In this document: one piece after another, positions 30,242 through 39,770 of the stretch
Layout: each line of letters begins with the position of its first letter
Numbering within the stretch: the first letter of the stretch is position 1
Source of the DNA: Syntrophaceae bacterium UBA6078
GTDB taxonomy: Bacteria; Desulfobacterota; Syntrophia; Syntrophales; UBA2210
Assembly: GCA_002428735.1 (NCBI GenBank)
Contig: DIXO01000042.1
Location: forward strand, 1-47,530
Reading direction: 5' to 3'
DNA length: 47,530 bases
Notes under the pieces: model-generated
The model's database searches: none
Told to the model about the DNA's origin: nothing
The model's input: only the letters and a program-made list of their open reading frames with translations
Program-made: the position numbers and the translations under genes

Positions 30242-30913
30242 ATGAACGAACTCTTTTTTCTGCAACCGGATATCATCTCCGCCCTTGCCCGGGGTCTGTG
30301 GGTCAGCGTGCAGCTCATCATCCCTTCATCTCTCTTCGGCGTTATCATCGGGGTCACCGTCGGGGCACTCCGGGTGTATGGAAATCCTCTCGTCAAAAGG
30401 ATCGCCGATGGCTACGTCCTTGTTTTTCGCGGGTTTCCCCTGGTCGTCCAGCTCTTTATCTGGTATTTCGGCCTCCCCCACATCGGGATCTATCTCACCT
30501 CCTTTGGCGCTTCGGTGCTCGGGTTCTCACTGTGCAGCGGCGCCTACCAGTCGGAGTATGTGCGCGGCGCCTTCCTCTCCGTGAAGACAGGCCAGACGAT
30601 GGCGGCCCGAGCCCTCGGTTTTTCAGGGATCAAAACGGTGCTCTTCGTCACCCTCCCCCAGGCATTCCGCCGGGCCCTTCCGGGGTGCGGAAACGAGATC
30701 ATCTACCTCATCAAATATTCGTCGCTCGCCTACATGATTACCTGTATTGAACTGACCGGCGAGGGAAAGATCATCGCCTCCGACAGCTTTCGGTTCACCG
30801 AAACCTTCATGGTCATCGGGGCCATCTATCTGGTCCTGACCTCGGTCGCGGCCTGGATTCTCCGCCGCCTGGAAGACCGCCTCTATATCCCCGGCTTCGA
30901 GCAGTACAGCTAG
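30242..30913 (+). CDS. Amino-acid ABC transporter permease (HisM type)
   Basis: The 223-residue membrane protein has five helices and an EAA loop MAARALGFSGIKTVLFVTLPQAFRRALPG. It starts two bases after the ATPase stop, so it is coupled. It pairs with the permease at 28794-29462. It ends 17 bases before the FAD oxidase gene. Confidence 0.92.
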   Translation: MNELFFLQPDIISALARGLWVSVQLIIPSSLFGVIIGVTVGALRVYGNPLVKRIADGYVLVFRGFPLVVQLFIWYFGLPHIGIYLTSFGASVLGFSLCSGAYQSEYVRGAFLSVKTGQTMAARALGFSGIKTVLFVTLPQAFRRALPGCGNEIIYLIKYSSLAYMITCIELTGEGKIIASDSFRFTETFMVIGAIYLVLTSVAAWILRRLEDRLYIPGFEQYS

Positions 30914-30930
30914 ATAGGATTGGTTCAACC

Positions 30931-32316
30931 ATGCCCGCATACACGCCGCTTTCTTCCGATACCATCATAAAAATCAAAGAGGCCGTCGGCCCTGACGCGG
31001 TTATCCGGGACCCTGACAAACTGATAGAATTCGGAAAGGACGCGGCGGAAGACGCATGCACCCCCGAACTGGTTGTGGAGGCCACAACCGCGCGGCAGGT
31101 TCAGGCTCTGTTGCGCCTCGCCAACGAGCATTCCTTCCCCGTCACCCCGCGGGGTCTGGGAACCGGCCTGGCGGGAGGCTCGGTCCCGCTCTGCGGCGGC
31201 GTCCTTCTCTCACTCGCGAAGATGAACCGCATCCTTGCCATCGAAGAGGGCAACCTGATCGCCGTGACCGAGCCGGGGGTCGTCACGCTCGATCTCCAGA
31301 ACGCCGTGAAAGAGAAAAGGCTCTTTTATCCCCCCGATCCGGCAAGTCTGGACACCTGCTCCATCGGCGGCAACGCCGCCACGAACGCCGGCGGGCCAGC
31401 CTGCGTGAAATACGGAACCACCCGGGACTATGTTCTCGGGCTTGATGCCGTCCTCCCCTCGGGAGAGATGATCGAGGCCGGCGTGCGGACACGGAAAGGG
31501 GTGGTCGGCTACGACCTGCGCCACCTGCTCCTCGGCTCGGAAGGGACGCTGGGGGTCATCACAAAACTGATTCTCAAACTGATTCCCCTCCCCCCCGCCC
31601 TTACAACGATGGTCGCCTTTTTCCCTCGCCTCACCGGCGCCATGGAAACCGTCACCGCCATGCTCACCCGCGGGCACGTCCCCTGCGCCGTCGAATTCCT
31701 CGATGACCGGTGTCTGGAGATCACCGGGGATCTTCTCCCCTTCCAGGAGGCGCGGGCGGCGAAGGCCATGCTCATCATCGAAACGGACGGTGTTCAGGAG
31801 ATCATAGAGGGGCAGATGGAGGCCATCGGAGCAATCTGCCTGGAACTCGGGGCGACCGATGTCATCATGGCCCCCGATTCCCTCAAGCGGGCCCGGATGT
31901 GGGAGATCCGCCGGGCCGTCTCTCTGCGGATCGAGGAGAGTTATCCCCTTTACCTCCACGAGGACGTGGTGGTTCCCATCGGCAGGATCGCCGAACTGGT
32001 GGGCGGTCTGCGCGAACTCGAAGAGGCGCACGGGATGACGATCTACGCCTTCGGCCACGCGGGGGACGGAAATATCCACGTGAACATCGCCGCCGAAGAT
32101 CCGGGACGCAGGCCCCGGATCGAGGAGGGGATCGAAATCCTGCTGCGGCGGGTCCTCTCCATGGGGGGAACCATCTCCGGCGAACACGGGATCGGCATCG
32201 CCAAGAAGCGTTTTCTTCCCCTGGAACTGTCAGCGGAAAGTATCCGCATCCAGAAGGCGATCAAGGAAATCTTCGACCCCCGCCATATCCTCAACCCCGG
32301 CAAGATATTCATATAA
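30931..32316 (+). CDS. glcD: FAD-binding oxidase, GlcD / D-lactate dehydrogenase type
   Basis: The 461-residue flavoprotein has the PCMH FAD domain (about 40-220, with PVTPRGLGTGLAGGSVPLCGGVLLSLAKMNRI and CSIGGNAATNAGG) and the FAD-oxidase C-terminal domain (about 225-461, with FGHAGDGNIHVNI and GTISGEHGIGIAKKRFL). Relatives oxidise D-lactate, glycolate or other 2-hydroxy acids. No iron-sulfur GlcF or electron-transfer flavoprotein gene is adjacent. It follows the amino-acid transporter closely (17 bases), so its substrate may be linked to the imported compound, for example a 2-hydroxy acid formed from an amino acid. Confidence 0.88.
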   Translation: MPAYTPLSSDTIIKIKEAVGPDAVIRDPDKLIEFGKDAAEDACTPELVVEATTARQVQALLRLANEHSFPVTPRGLGTGLAGGSVPLCGGVLLSLAKMNRILAIEEGNLIAVTEPGVVTLDLQNAVKEKRLFYPPDPASLDTCSIGGNAATNAGGPACVKYGTTRDYVLGLDAVLPSGEMIEAGVRTRKGVVGYDLRHLLLGSEGTLGVITKLILKLIPLPPALTTMVAFFPRLTGAMETVTAMLTRGHVPCAVEFLDDRCLEITGDLLPFQEARAAKAMLIIETDGVQEIIEGQMEAIGAICLELGATDVIMAPDSLKRARMWEIRRAVSLRIEESYPLYLHEDVVVPIGRIAELVGGLRELEEAHGMTIYAFGHAGDGNIHVNIAAEDPGRRPRIEEGIEILLRRVLSMGGTISGEHGIGIAKKRFLPLELSAESIRIQKAIKEIFDPRHILNPGKIFI

Positions 32317-32406
32317 ATGCCGCCGATCCAGGACTTGCTTTTCCGGAAGGCGTGCATAGATTACCACCGATGCGCATTTCTACATTCATGATGGAAAGGA
32401 AAAACC

Positions 32407-32904
32407 ATGAGCAAAACGGAACGGAATCTTCAGGAGGCGTTCGCGGGGGAATCCCAGGCGAACCGAAAGTATCTGGCCTTCGCGAAACAGGCCGACCAGG
32501 AGGGATTTCCCCAGGCCGCGAAACTTTTCAGGGCAGCGGCCGAGGCAGAGACGGTGCACGCCCACGCCCATCTGAAAGCCCTCGGCGGCATCCGGAGCAC
32601 GCGGGAAAACCTGCAAGAGGCGGTGACGGGCGAGATCCACGAATACAAATCCATGTATCCCGGCATGATCGAAGACGCGAAAGCGGAAGGGAACAAGGCG
32701 GCGGAACGGTCCTTTGCCTTCGCCAACACCGTGGAAGAGGTACACGCGGGACTGTACCAGAAGGCGCTCGACAGCCTCGATAATCCTCCCTCCGTGGAGT
32801 GCTACTATGTCTGCTCGGTGTGCGGTTACACCCACGAGAACGAGGCCCCGGATACCTGCCCGGTCTGCGGTTCGAAACAGAAAGCCTTCTTCCGGGTGGA
32901 CTGA
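32407..32904 (+). CDS. Rubrerythrin
   Basis: The 165-residue protein has a ferritin-like diiron domain (about 1-125: NLQEAFAGESQANRKYLAFAKQA, AEAETVHAHAHL, ANTVEEVHAGLYQKAL) and a C-terminal rubredoxin domain with CSVCG and CPVCG. It reduces hydrogen peroxide in the cytoplasm of anaerobes using electrons from rubredoxin. GGAAAGGAAAAACC precedes the ATG. With PerR and catalase elsewhere in the window it belongs to the oxidative-stress set. Confidence 0.95.
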   Translation: MSKTERNLQEAFAGESQANRKYLAFAKQADQEGFPQAAKLFRAAAEAETVHAHAHLKALGGIRSTRENLQEAVTGEIHEYKSMYPGMIEDAKAEGNKAAERSFAFANTVEEVHAGLYQKALDSLDNPPSVECYYVCSVCGYTHENEAPDTCPVCGSKQKAFFRVD

Positions 32905-32960
32905 GCAAGCAGTCGCTGAGTAAAATAGCATCCACGTCCTGGTCTTTTTGAGAACAATCG

Positions 32961-34190
32961 TTACAGATCCGCGAACGGCAGGGCCGTCACGCCGGGGGCT
33001 ATGGGCAGCCTCACATCGCCCGGATGCACCACATATCCCGGCATTGATGTGCCTTCCAGGTCCTTCTGTAATGTCTTGATTGCAGAAGCCATGGCTGGAC
33101 GCGGTGTGGCAGACAGTTTTATCTCGATGGGGACAACCTTTCCTCCTCCCTCCACCACTATATCCACTTCTGCTCCCGCGATAGTCCGCCAGAAGTAGAC
33201 GTGCGGTTCGATACCACGATGCACAAGAGTTTTGACGATTTCAGAGAGCACCGCTGTTTCCATAATGGCGCCGCCCATAGGGCCGGAAGCCGCGTGCTCC
33301 GGGTCTTTCAGTCCGGTGAGATAACACAGGGTACCCACGTCCGTGAAATACACCTTCGGTGTTTTGACAAGCCGTTTCCCGACATTAGCGAAATATGGAC
33401 GAAGGACAATCACCTGGTAGGTTGCTTCTAGCACGGACACCCATGCCTTGATCGTATTCACGGCGACACCGAGGTCGCGTGCGACATCTGTCAGATTCAA
33501 GAGTTGGGCGCTTCTGGCCGCCAGAGTTCGGAGAAAATTCTGGAACTGTGACAGGTCACCGATCTGCCTGAGATTGCGAACGTCACGTTCAAGGTATGTC
33601 TGGACATAGCTGGCATGCCACAGGTTTGCGTCTCGATCGGGCTTGGCGGCTAATTCCGGGTATCCGCCTCTCAAAAAATTCTCCCAAAGATTCCCAAACG
33701 AAAGATGCTTTTCCGAAGACTCTCCGCGCCCGGATTCCCACGGCAGAGGAAAAAGGGGTCTTCCCTCCGCCTCCCGTCTTGAAAGCGGTAATAGTCTGAG
33801 GATGGCGGCGCGACCCGCCAATGACTCGGTCAGCTTTTCCATGAGCAAGAGATTTTGTGAACCCGTTAACAGATACTGCCCGCTCTTGTCCCGGTCCGCG
33901 TCGATTTTCTCCTTAATGTAAGGAAACAGACCTGGAGTGTACTGCACCTCATCGAATATCACGGGGGGCGGGTACCTCTCGAGAAAGGCGCGGGGATCTT
34001 CCATCGCCGAAGCGCGAACGTCCGGAGGCTCCAGGGAAATGTACCGGCATTGTCCCGCGAAAAGATGTTTCAGAATCGTTGTTTTGCCGGATTGGCGCGG
34101 TCCGGTCAGCACCACTGCCGGGAACTCAGAGGCGGCCTTCTTGAGGACCGGCTCCAGTGATCTTTTTATGTACGAAGAGCCCATAGCCAC
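32961..34190 (-). CDS. AAA ATPase with DUF4143 domain
   Basis: The 409-residue protein has Walker A GPRQSGKTT (about 30-38), Walker B PPVIFDEVQYTP and sensor LLTGSQNLLLM in an AAA_14 domain (about 20-150). The DUF4143 domain follows (about 200-360, ending with YFWRTIAGAEVDIVVEGGGKVVPIEIKLS). That last segment resembles a PD-(D/E)xK fold (D-x-V-x14-E-I-K). Such proteins are widespread, often in accessory regions, and their role is not established. It stands alone and diverges from the AbrB/restriction genes. Confidence 0.85.
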   Translation of the reverse strand: MAMGSSYIKRSLEPVLKKAASEFPAVVLTGPRQSGKTTILKHLFAGQCRYISLEPPDVRASAMEDPRAFLERYPPPVIFDEVQYTPGLFPYIKEKIDADRDKSGQYLLTGSQNLLLMEKLTESLAGRAAILRLLPLSRREAEGRPLFPLPWESGRGESSEKHLSFGNLWENFLRGGYPELAAKPDRDANLWHASYVQTYLERDVRNLRQIGDLSQFQNFLRTLAARSAQLLNLTDVARDLGVAVNTIKAWVSVLEATYQVIVLRPYFANVGKRLVKTPKVYFTDVGTLCYLTGLKDPEHAASGPMGGAIMETAVLSEIVKTLVHRGIEPHVYFWRTIAGAEVDIVVEGGGKVVPIEIKLSATPRPAMASAIKTLQKDLEGTSMPGYVVHPGDVRLPIAPGVTALPFADL

Positions 34191-34279
34191 TCCTTTTGGT
34201 GGATATTATGCATTTCAAATGCAAAATGTCAAGCAAAAGCGCTCCCTCCGCGTTCCCCTATCGTAGGGCCGAAATACGA

Positions 34280-34308
34280 TTGCCAAATCATATTGATTGT
34301 ATTATGGT
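34280..34308 (+). promoter_or_regulatory. Promoter of the AbrB / restriction-modification operon
   Basis: TTGCCA (34280-34285) and TATGGT (34303-34308) are 17 bases apart, 30 bases upstream of the AbrB start, in AT-rich DNA. Confidence 0.5.
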
Positions 34309-34338
34309 AATTTGCGATGGATCGATGGAGGCTCTGAT

Positions 34339-34542
34339 ATGCACACAGTAACCATATCATCGAAATATCAGGTCGTCATACCCAAAACACTTCGGGAGAC
34401 GTTGCATATCATCCCCGGTCAAAAGATGCACGTCGTAGAATGCAACGGGCGAATTGAGTTGATACCGGAACGAGGAATAAAGGACCTGCGCGGATTTCTC
34501 AAAGGCATCAATACCGAGTGCAACCGCAAGGAGAAGGTGTAA
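34339..34542 (+). CDS. AbrB/MazE-type DNA-binding protein
   Basis: The 67-residue SpoVT-AbrB swapped-hairpin protein reads MHTVTISSKYQVVIPKTLRETLHIIPGQKMHVVECNGRIEL in its first 45 residues, with a short basic tail. GGAG lies 8 bases upstream of this ATG. Six bases separate it from the restriction-modification gene; it may time expression of that enzyme, as controller proteins do, or be an antitoxin whose toxin is missing. No PIN or MazF partner lies next to it. Confidence 0.85.
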   Translation: MHTVTISSKYQVVIPKTLRETLHIIPGQKMHVVECNGRIELIPERGIKDLRGFLKGINTECNRKEKV

Positions 34543-34548
34543 GAGACG

Positions 34549-37500
34549 ATGTCCGACGTCCCGCAATCCGTTCTGGAGCTGGTCGAAAAATTCGACCGGA
34601 ATATCGACGAATACAAAAACCCCCGATACAACGAAACCCTGATCCGGGTGGAATTCGTCAACCCCTTTTTCAAGGCCCTCGGATGGGACGTGGATAACGA
34701 AAAAGGATACGCCCTCGCGTACCGCGACGTGATCCACGAGGACGAGGTCAAGGTCGGCGGCGCCACCAAGGCCCCCGACTATTCCTTCCGTATCGGCGGG
34801 ACGCGGAAGTTTTTCGTGGAGACGAAAAAGCCCTCCGTGAATCTCAAGACCGATCCCGCCGCGGCCTTTCAGCTCCGCCGGTACGCCTACAGCGCCCGCC
34901 TCCCCATCTCCATCCTCACCGATTTCGAGGAATTCATCGTCTACAACTGCCGCACCAAACCGTCGATCACCGACAAACCCTCTGCCGACCGCATTTTGTG
35001 CATCTCCTTCCGCGACTACGCCGAAAAATGGGACGAGATCAGTTCAGTATTTCACCGCGAATCGATCCTGCGCGGGTCCTTCGACAAATACGTCAAAGAC
35101 ACGAAAGGGAAACGGGGAACGGCGGAAATCGACCGGGATTTTCTCGCCGATCTGGACCGGTGGCGCCTCGCGCTGGCCCAGAACTTCGCCCTGCGCAATC
35201 CCGGCCTGACCGTGCGGGAACTCAACTTCGCGGTCCAGATGACCATCGACCGGCTCATCTTTCTGCGCATGTGCGAGGATCGCGGCATCGAAACCTACGG
35301 ACAACTGGAAGCCCTCGTCAACGGTGCGGGGATTTACCCCCGCCTGGTGGAAATCTACCGGAAGGCCGACGACCGGTACAACTCGGGCCTGTTCCATTTT
35401 ACACGGCAGCGGGGGGACGCCTCGTCCCCGGATGTGCTCACCCCCGATCTCAATCTCGACGACCGGGTTGTGAAGGACATTATCCGGAACCTGTACTACC
35501 CGAAATGCCCCTATGAATTCAGCCTGCTCCCCGTGGAGGTGCTGGGGAACGCCTACGAGCAGTTTCTCGGAAAGACCATCCGCCTCACCGCGGGACATCA
35601 GGCGAAGATCGAGGAAAAGCCGGAAGTCCGCAAGGCCGGGGGCGTTTACTACACCCCGGAATATATCGTCGCCTACATCGTGAAGAACACCGTGGGCAGA
35701 CTGCTCGAAGGGAAGACGCCGCAGGAGGCCGCCGCTATCAGGATACTGGACCCGGCGTGCGGCTCCGGTTCCTTCCTCCTGGGGGCGTACCGGTATCTTC
35801 TGGACTGGCATCTCGACTGGTATAAAAAAGAGATGGAGCGCACCGGCACACTCCCCACCGTCCCGCCCCCCGGAGGCACACGGAAGAGAAAGAGCGATCC
35901 GGGCGCCATCTTCCAGGGACAGGGGGACGACTGGCTCCTCACCACCGCAGAAAAGAAACGAATCCTCTTGAACAACATCTACGGCGTCGATATCGACCAG
36001 CAGGCCGTGGAGGTGACGAAGCTCTCCCTCCTCCTGCGGGTCCTCGAGGACGAAAACCAGGATACGCTGAATAAGCAACTGATGCTCTGGCGCGAACGGA
36101 CCCTCCCCGACCTCGGCAGCAATATCAAATGCGGCAACTCCCTCATCGGCCCGGATTTCTTCGACGGACAACTGCTGCCCGACGAAGAGGAGGTGCACCG
36201 GGTCAACCCCTTCGACTGGCAGGCGGAATTCCCGGAGATCATGAAGGCGGACGGCTTTGACGCGGTCATTGGGAATCCGCCGTATGTCCGGATTCAGACG
36301 ATGAAAGAATGGGCACCGACCGAGGTGGAGTTCTACAAGAAACAGTACTCCGCGGCGAGCACGGGCAACTACGATATCTATGTTGTCTTTGTAGAACGCG
36401 CGCTGCAACTGCTCAATAAGTGCGGGAGGATGGGTTACATCCTGCCGCACAAATTCTTCCAGTCCCAGTACGGCCGGCCGCTCCGGGGATTGATCGCCTC
36501 CGGAAAACACCTGTCCGACATCGTCCATTTCGGCGACCAGCAGGTCTTTCACGGTGCGACCACTTATACCTGTCTGCTTTTCCTGGACAGGCAAGGCAAT
36601 GAAACATTCCGCCATGTCGAAGCGCACGATCTGGATGCCTGGCGAACCGATGGCACAGCGATAGAGGGTGAAATTAGCACCGATAAGGTGACGCAAGAAG
36701 AGTGGAACTTTGTCGTGGGGCCGGGGGCGGATCTGTTTGAACGGCTGAGAGAAATGCCGGTGAAGCTTGGGGCTATAGCAGCAAGGATGGCACAAGGTAT
36801 CCGGACCAGTGCTAACGAAGTGTATGTCTTGGATCTTGTGTTAACCAAAGGTGATTTGATAGTTGCGCGTTCACCACAACTGGATCGAGAAATAGAACTA
36901 GAGCGAATGGCTGTATCGCTGTTCTTACAAGGACGAGAGATTAAGCCCTATCAAATTTTGCAATCGGACAAAATTGTTATTTTGCCATATCGTATTGAAC
37001 ACGGGCGAGCAACGCTGATACCGGAAAAAGAAATGCAAGACCATTTTCCGAAAACATGGGGCTATTTACACGAGAACAAAACATATCTTGAAAAAAGAGA
37101 AAAGGGGAGGTTCCGTGGTTCGGGGTGGTACGCTTATGGGCGACAACAAAACATTGACCTGATGCTGCTGCCTAAAATCCTTGTTCCTGACATTGCAGAC
37201 CATGCGTCTTTCGCTTTCGATGAAACCGGAAAATACGCTTTTACAAGTGGTTACGGCATTACGCTCAAAGAGAGTGTGCCTGAATCACCCAAATACATCT
37301 TGGGATTGTTAAACAGCAAGGTGTTGGATTGCTACCTCAAGCGAGTCAGCACCACTATGCGCGGCGGTTTCTTCCGTTATTTTACTCAGTTTATCGAACA
37401 GCTCCCCGTCCGCACCATCGACTTCGACGACCCCGCCGACACAGCCCGTCATGACCGGATGGTGAATCTCGTCGAGCAGATGCTTGCCCTGCACAAGGAA

Positions 37501-37644
37501 CTGCCGGCGGCCACGACCGATCACGAGCAGAACCTGATCCGGCGCCGGATCGAGGCCACGGACCGGCAGATCGACGCGCTGGTGTACGAACTCTACGGCC
37601 TCACCCCCGAAGAGATTGCCATAGTCGAAAAGACCGTCCGCTGA
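34549..37644 (+). CDS. Type IIG restriction-modification enzyme (Eco57I/BREX-like N6-adenine MTase fused to nuclease)
   Basis: The 1031-residue polypeptide carries an N-terminal PD-(D/E)xK-like nuclease (Asp77 in APDYSF, then E91-T-K93), a helical connector (about 150-340), and a gamma-class N6-adenine methyltransferase (about 365-680) with motif I DPACGSGSFLLGAY (401 onward) and motif IV NPPY (576-579). A TaqI-like specificity region (about 700-950) and a C-terminal helical tail follow. Such enzymes methylate and cut with one chain and recognise asymmetric sites. Codons 685-945 or so are distinctly AT-richer than the rest, suggesting the specificity region was replaced by recombination. AbrB precedes it by six bases; no separate methyltransferase is present. 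Confidence 0.9.
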   Translation: MSDVPQSVLELVEKFDRNIDEYKNPRYNETLIRVEFVNPFFKALGWDVDNEKGYALAYRDVIHEDEVKVGGATKAPDYSFRIGGTRKFFVETKKPSVNLKTDPAAAFQLRRYAYSARLPISILTDFEEFIVYNCRTKPSITDKPSADRILCISFRDYAEKWDEISSVFHRESILRGSFDKYVKDTKGKRGTAEIDRDFLADLDRWRLALAQNFALRNPGLTVRELNFAVQMTIDRLIFLRMCEDRGIETYGQLEALVNGAGIYPRLVEIYRKADDRYNSGLFHFTRQRGDASSPDVLTPDLNLDDRVVKDIIRNLYYPKCPYEFSLLPVEVLGNAYEQFLGKTIRLTAGHQAKIEEKPEVRKAGGVYYTPEYIVAYIVKNTVGRLLEGKTPQEAAAIRILDPACGSGSFLLGAYRYLLDWHLDWYKKEMERTGTLPTVPPPGGTRKRKSDPGAIFQGQGDDWLLTTAEKKRILLNNIYGVDIDQQAVEVTKLSLLLRVLEDENQDTLNKQLMLWRERTLPDLGSNIKCGNSLIGPDFFDGQLLPDEEEVHRVNPFDWQAEFPEIMKADGFDAVIGNPPYVRIQTMKEWAPTEVEFYKKQYSAASTGNYDIYVVFVERALQLLNKCGRMGYILPHKFFQSQYGRPLRGLIASGKHLSDIVHFGDQQVFHGATTYTCLLFLDRQGNETFRHVEAHDLDAWRTDGTAIEGEISTDKVTQEEWNFVVGPGADLFERLREMPVKLGAIAARMAQGIRTSANEVYVLDLVLTKGDLIVARSPQLDREIELERMAVSLFLQGREIKPYQILQSDKIVILPYRIEHGRATLIPEKEMQDHFPKTWGYLHENKTYLEKREKGRFRGSGWYAYGRQQNIDLMLLPKILVPDIADHASFAFDETGKYAFTSGYGITLKESVPESPKYILGLLNSKVLDCYLKRVSTTMRGGFFRYFTQFIEQLPVRTIDFDDPADTARHDRMVNLVEQMLALHKELPAATTDHEQNLIRRRIEATDRQIDALVYELYGLTPEEIAIVEKTVR

Positions 37645-37832
37645 GAGGAGGAGCGATAGCATCCCCTCCAATCTCTTTGATATGTATACAATTTTCTCTT
37701 GAAAACGACATCAGGGCAACTTATTAGTTATATTGAAGCAAATGCAATATTCAGTTGAAAAGGGGTGTTTCTTTAGTTGTGAGTTAAAATAGCGTTGTTT
37801 ACATTTTCAGGATTTCATAGAAAGGAGATGGA
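37645..37832. other. AT-rich spacer upstream of the HD-GYP gene
   Basis: No gene or known RNA is visible. A good AAAGGAGATGG ribosome site ends the stretch. No terminator with a T run is evident for the restriction gene. Confidence 0.4.
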
Positions 37833-39689
37833 ATGGCACGCGTTCTGATCGTTGACGATAAAGGCACCAACCCGTACCCGCTGCAAACCTTACTTACGGG
37901 GCGTGGCTTTGAAGTCATTGCGGCCCGAACTGGTAAAGACGCCCTGGATGAGGCTCGCAAAAATCCCCCCGATCTGATTATTTCGGACATGTTGATGCCG
38001 GGCATGGACGGCTTCTCCCTGTGCCGGGAATGGAAATCTGATGACACCCTGAAACACATACCCTTTATATTTTATACCTCGACTTATACCGAATCCAAGG
38101 ATGAACGCTTCGCGTTGAGCCTCGGGGCGGATCGCTATGTCATTAAGCCCCAGGAACCTGATGCCTTGCTGACTATTATTAAAGAGGTCATGCAAGAAAC
38201 CCGGAATACAAAGCAGACAACGGGGAAACCCCTCGGCGACGAAATGGAATTTTTCAGGCAGCACAATGAGATCCTTTTTAAAAAGCTTGAAAAGAAGATG
38301 CTGGACTTGGAAACCGCAAATCAGGAACTGAAGGAATGGCAAGAGCGGTATCGACAGAGCATTGATAATACTACGGATATTTTTTGCACAGTCGGAATCG
38401 ATCTTGTAATCACCGAGATGTCTCCGAGCGTTGGGAGACTCATGGGTGTCAAGCCGCACTACTTCATCGGCATGCCTGTTACAATCCTTGAAAAGTTTCT
38501 CACGCCGGAATCGTTCAAACGAATCATGGATAACATCCATCAGATCTTACAAAAAGGGGTATCCATTCCCTCAGCAACATATGAGTTTATCGGACAGGGT
38601 GAATCCACGGTATACATCGAAATCAGTGGAGCCCCCATTACCCGGCATGAAGAGATTGTCGGCCTGATCTCTGTCGCACGCGACGTGACGGTCCGTAAAC
38701 TGGCGGAGAACGCCCTGCTGGAAAGCGAACAAAAATATCGTTCACTCTTCGAAAAATCAATTGACGCCATCATGCTGACAGCCCCGGACGGTTCAATCCT
38801 GGATGCCAATCCGGCAGCCTGTGAGATGTTCGGCATGTCAGTGGATGACATCCGGAGAGCTGGCCGTAATGGGCTGGTTGATCGATCCGACCCGCGATTG
38901 AGGAAAATCCTGGAGGAACGGGACAGAACGGGCAAAATAACAAATGCCGAGTTCACCATGATTCGCGCCAACGGGGAGAAGTTTCCCGTCGAAGGCACAT
39001 CAATCATCTTCACGGATGCGCACGGCCGGCAGAAAACAAGCATGATTATCCGTGATATCACCGAGCGAAAGAAAGCCGAAGAAGATCTCAAACAGAGTTT
39101 TGAACAAGTGAGAAAGGGTTTACGTGCCACCGTGCGTGCGATAGCCGAGATGGTTGAAGCGAGAGATCCATACACCGCCGGACATCAGCGCAGGGTATCC
39201 GATCTGGCCCGATCCATCGCCACCGAAATGAAACTGCCCAAAAACAGGATAGAAGGCCTCCGCATGGCTGCAACGATTCATGATCTGGGGAAGATTTCCA
39301 TTCCCGCCGAGCTCCTCAGCAAGCCAGCCATATTGACCAATATAGAGTTCGCCATGATCAAAGATCACCCCCAGGCAGCCTATGATATTTTGAAGAACAT
39401 CGAATTCCCCTGGCCGGTTGCGAGAATGGTTCTTGAACACCATGAACGGATGGACGGGTCCGGATATCCGAACGGTCTCAAGGGAGATAAAATACTCCTT
39501 GAGTCAAGAATCCTGGCTGTCGCGGATGTCGTGGAAGCCATGGCCTCGCACCGTCCCTACAGATCCGCCCTGGGGATTGACGCGGCCCTGGAAGAAGTCA
39601 GGAAGAATAAAGGCATCCTCTATGACCCCAAGGCCGTGGATGCCTGTTTGCGGTTGTTTAACGAGAAAGGGTATACATTGCGGGAGTAA
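37833..39689 (+). CDS. Response regulator with two PAS domains and an HD-GYP c-di-GMP phosphodiesterase
   Basis: The 618-residue cytoplasmic protein has a receiver domain (about 3-120; phosphoacceptor Asp52 in IISDMLMPGMDG, Lys in VIKPQEP), a coiled linker, PAS 1 (about 172-290), PAS 2 (about 300-415, TAPDGSILDANPAACEMFG) and an HD-GYP domain (about 430-610). The HD pair is at 483-484 (IHDLGK) and HHERMDGSGYP starts near 536. HD-GYP domains hydrolyse c-di-GMP to GMP or pGpG. No histidine kinase gene is adjacent, so it is an orphan regulator. It could tune the ligand of the c-di-GMP riboswitch at 21489-21586. Confidence 0.93.
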   Translation: MARVLIVDDKGTNPYPLQTLLTGRGFEVIAARTGKDALDEARKNPPDLIISDMLMPGMDGFSLCREWKSDDTLKHIPFIFYTSTYTESKDERFALSLGADRYVIKPQEPDALLTIIKEVMQETRNTKQTTGKPLGDEMEFFRQHNEILFKKLEKKMLDLETANQELKEWQERYRQSIDNTTDIFCTVGIDLVITEMSPSVGRLMGVKPHYFIGMPVTILEKFLTPESFKRIMDNIHQILQKGVSIPSATYEFIGQGESTVYIEISGAPITRHEEIVGLISVARDVTVRKLAENALLESEQKYRSLFEKSIDAIMLTAPDGSILDANPAACEMFGMSVDDIRRAGRNGLVDRSDPRLRKILEERDRTGKITNAEFTMIRANGEKFPVEGTSIIFTDAHGRQKTSMIIRDITERKKAEEDLKQSFEQVRKGLRATVRAIAEMVEARDPYTAGHQRRVSDLARSIATEMKLPKNRIEGLRMAATIHDLGKISIPAELLSKPAILTNIEFAMIKDHPQAAYDILKNIEFPWPVARMVLEHHERMDGSGYPNGLKGDKILLESRILAVADVVEAMASHRPYRSALGIDAALEEVRKNKGILYDPKAVDACLRLFNEKGYTLRE

Positions 39690-39770
39690 GTGAAGCTGCC
39701 GGGGACCAGCAATTGACAAAACCGAAAAGCGTTGTACCTTACTACCTGATCTTAAAAGAAAGAGGGTGCC

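Noticed and set aside
31210..32187. 325-residue minus-strand frame opposite the GlcD-type gene
   Set aside because: Antisense shadow of a gene with obvious FAD motifs.
35044..36795. 583-residue minus-strand frame opposite the Type IIG gene
   Set aside because: Antisense to clear methyltransferase motifs; no family pattern in its translation.
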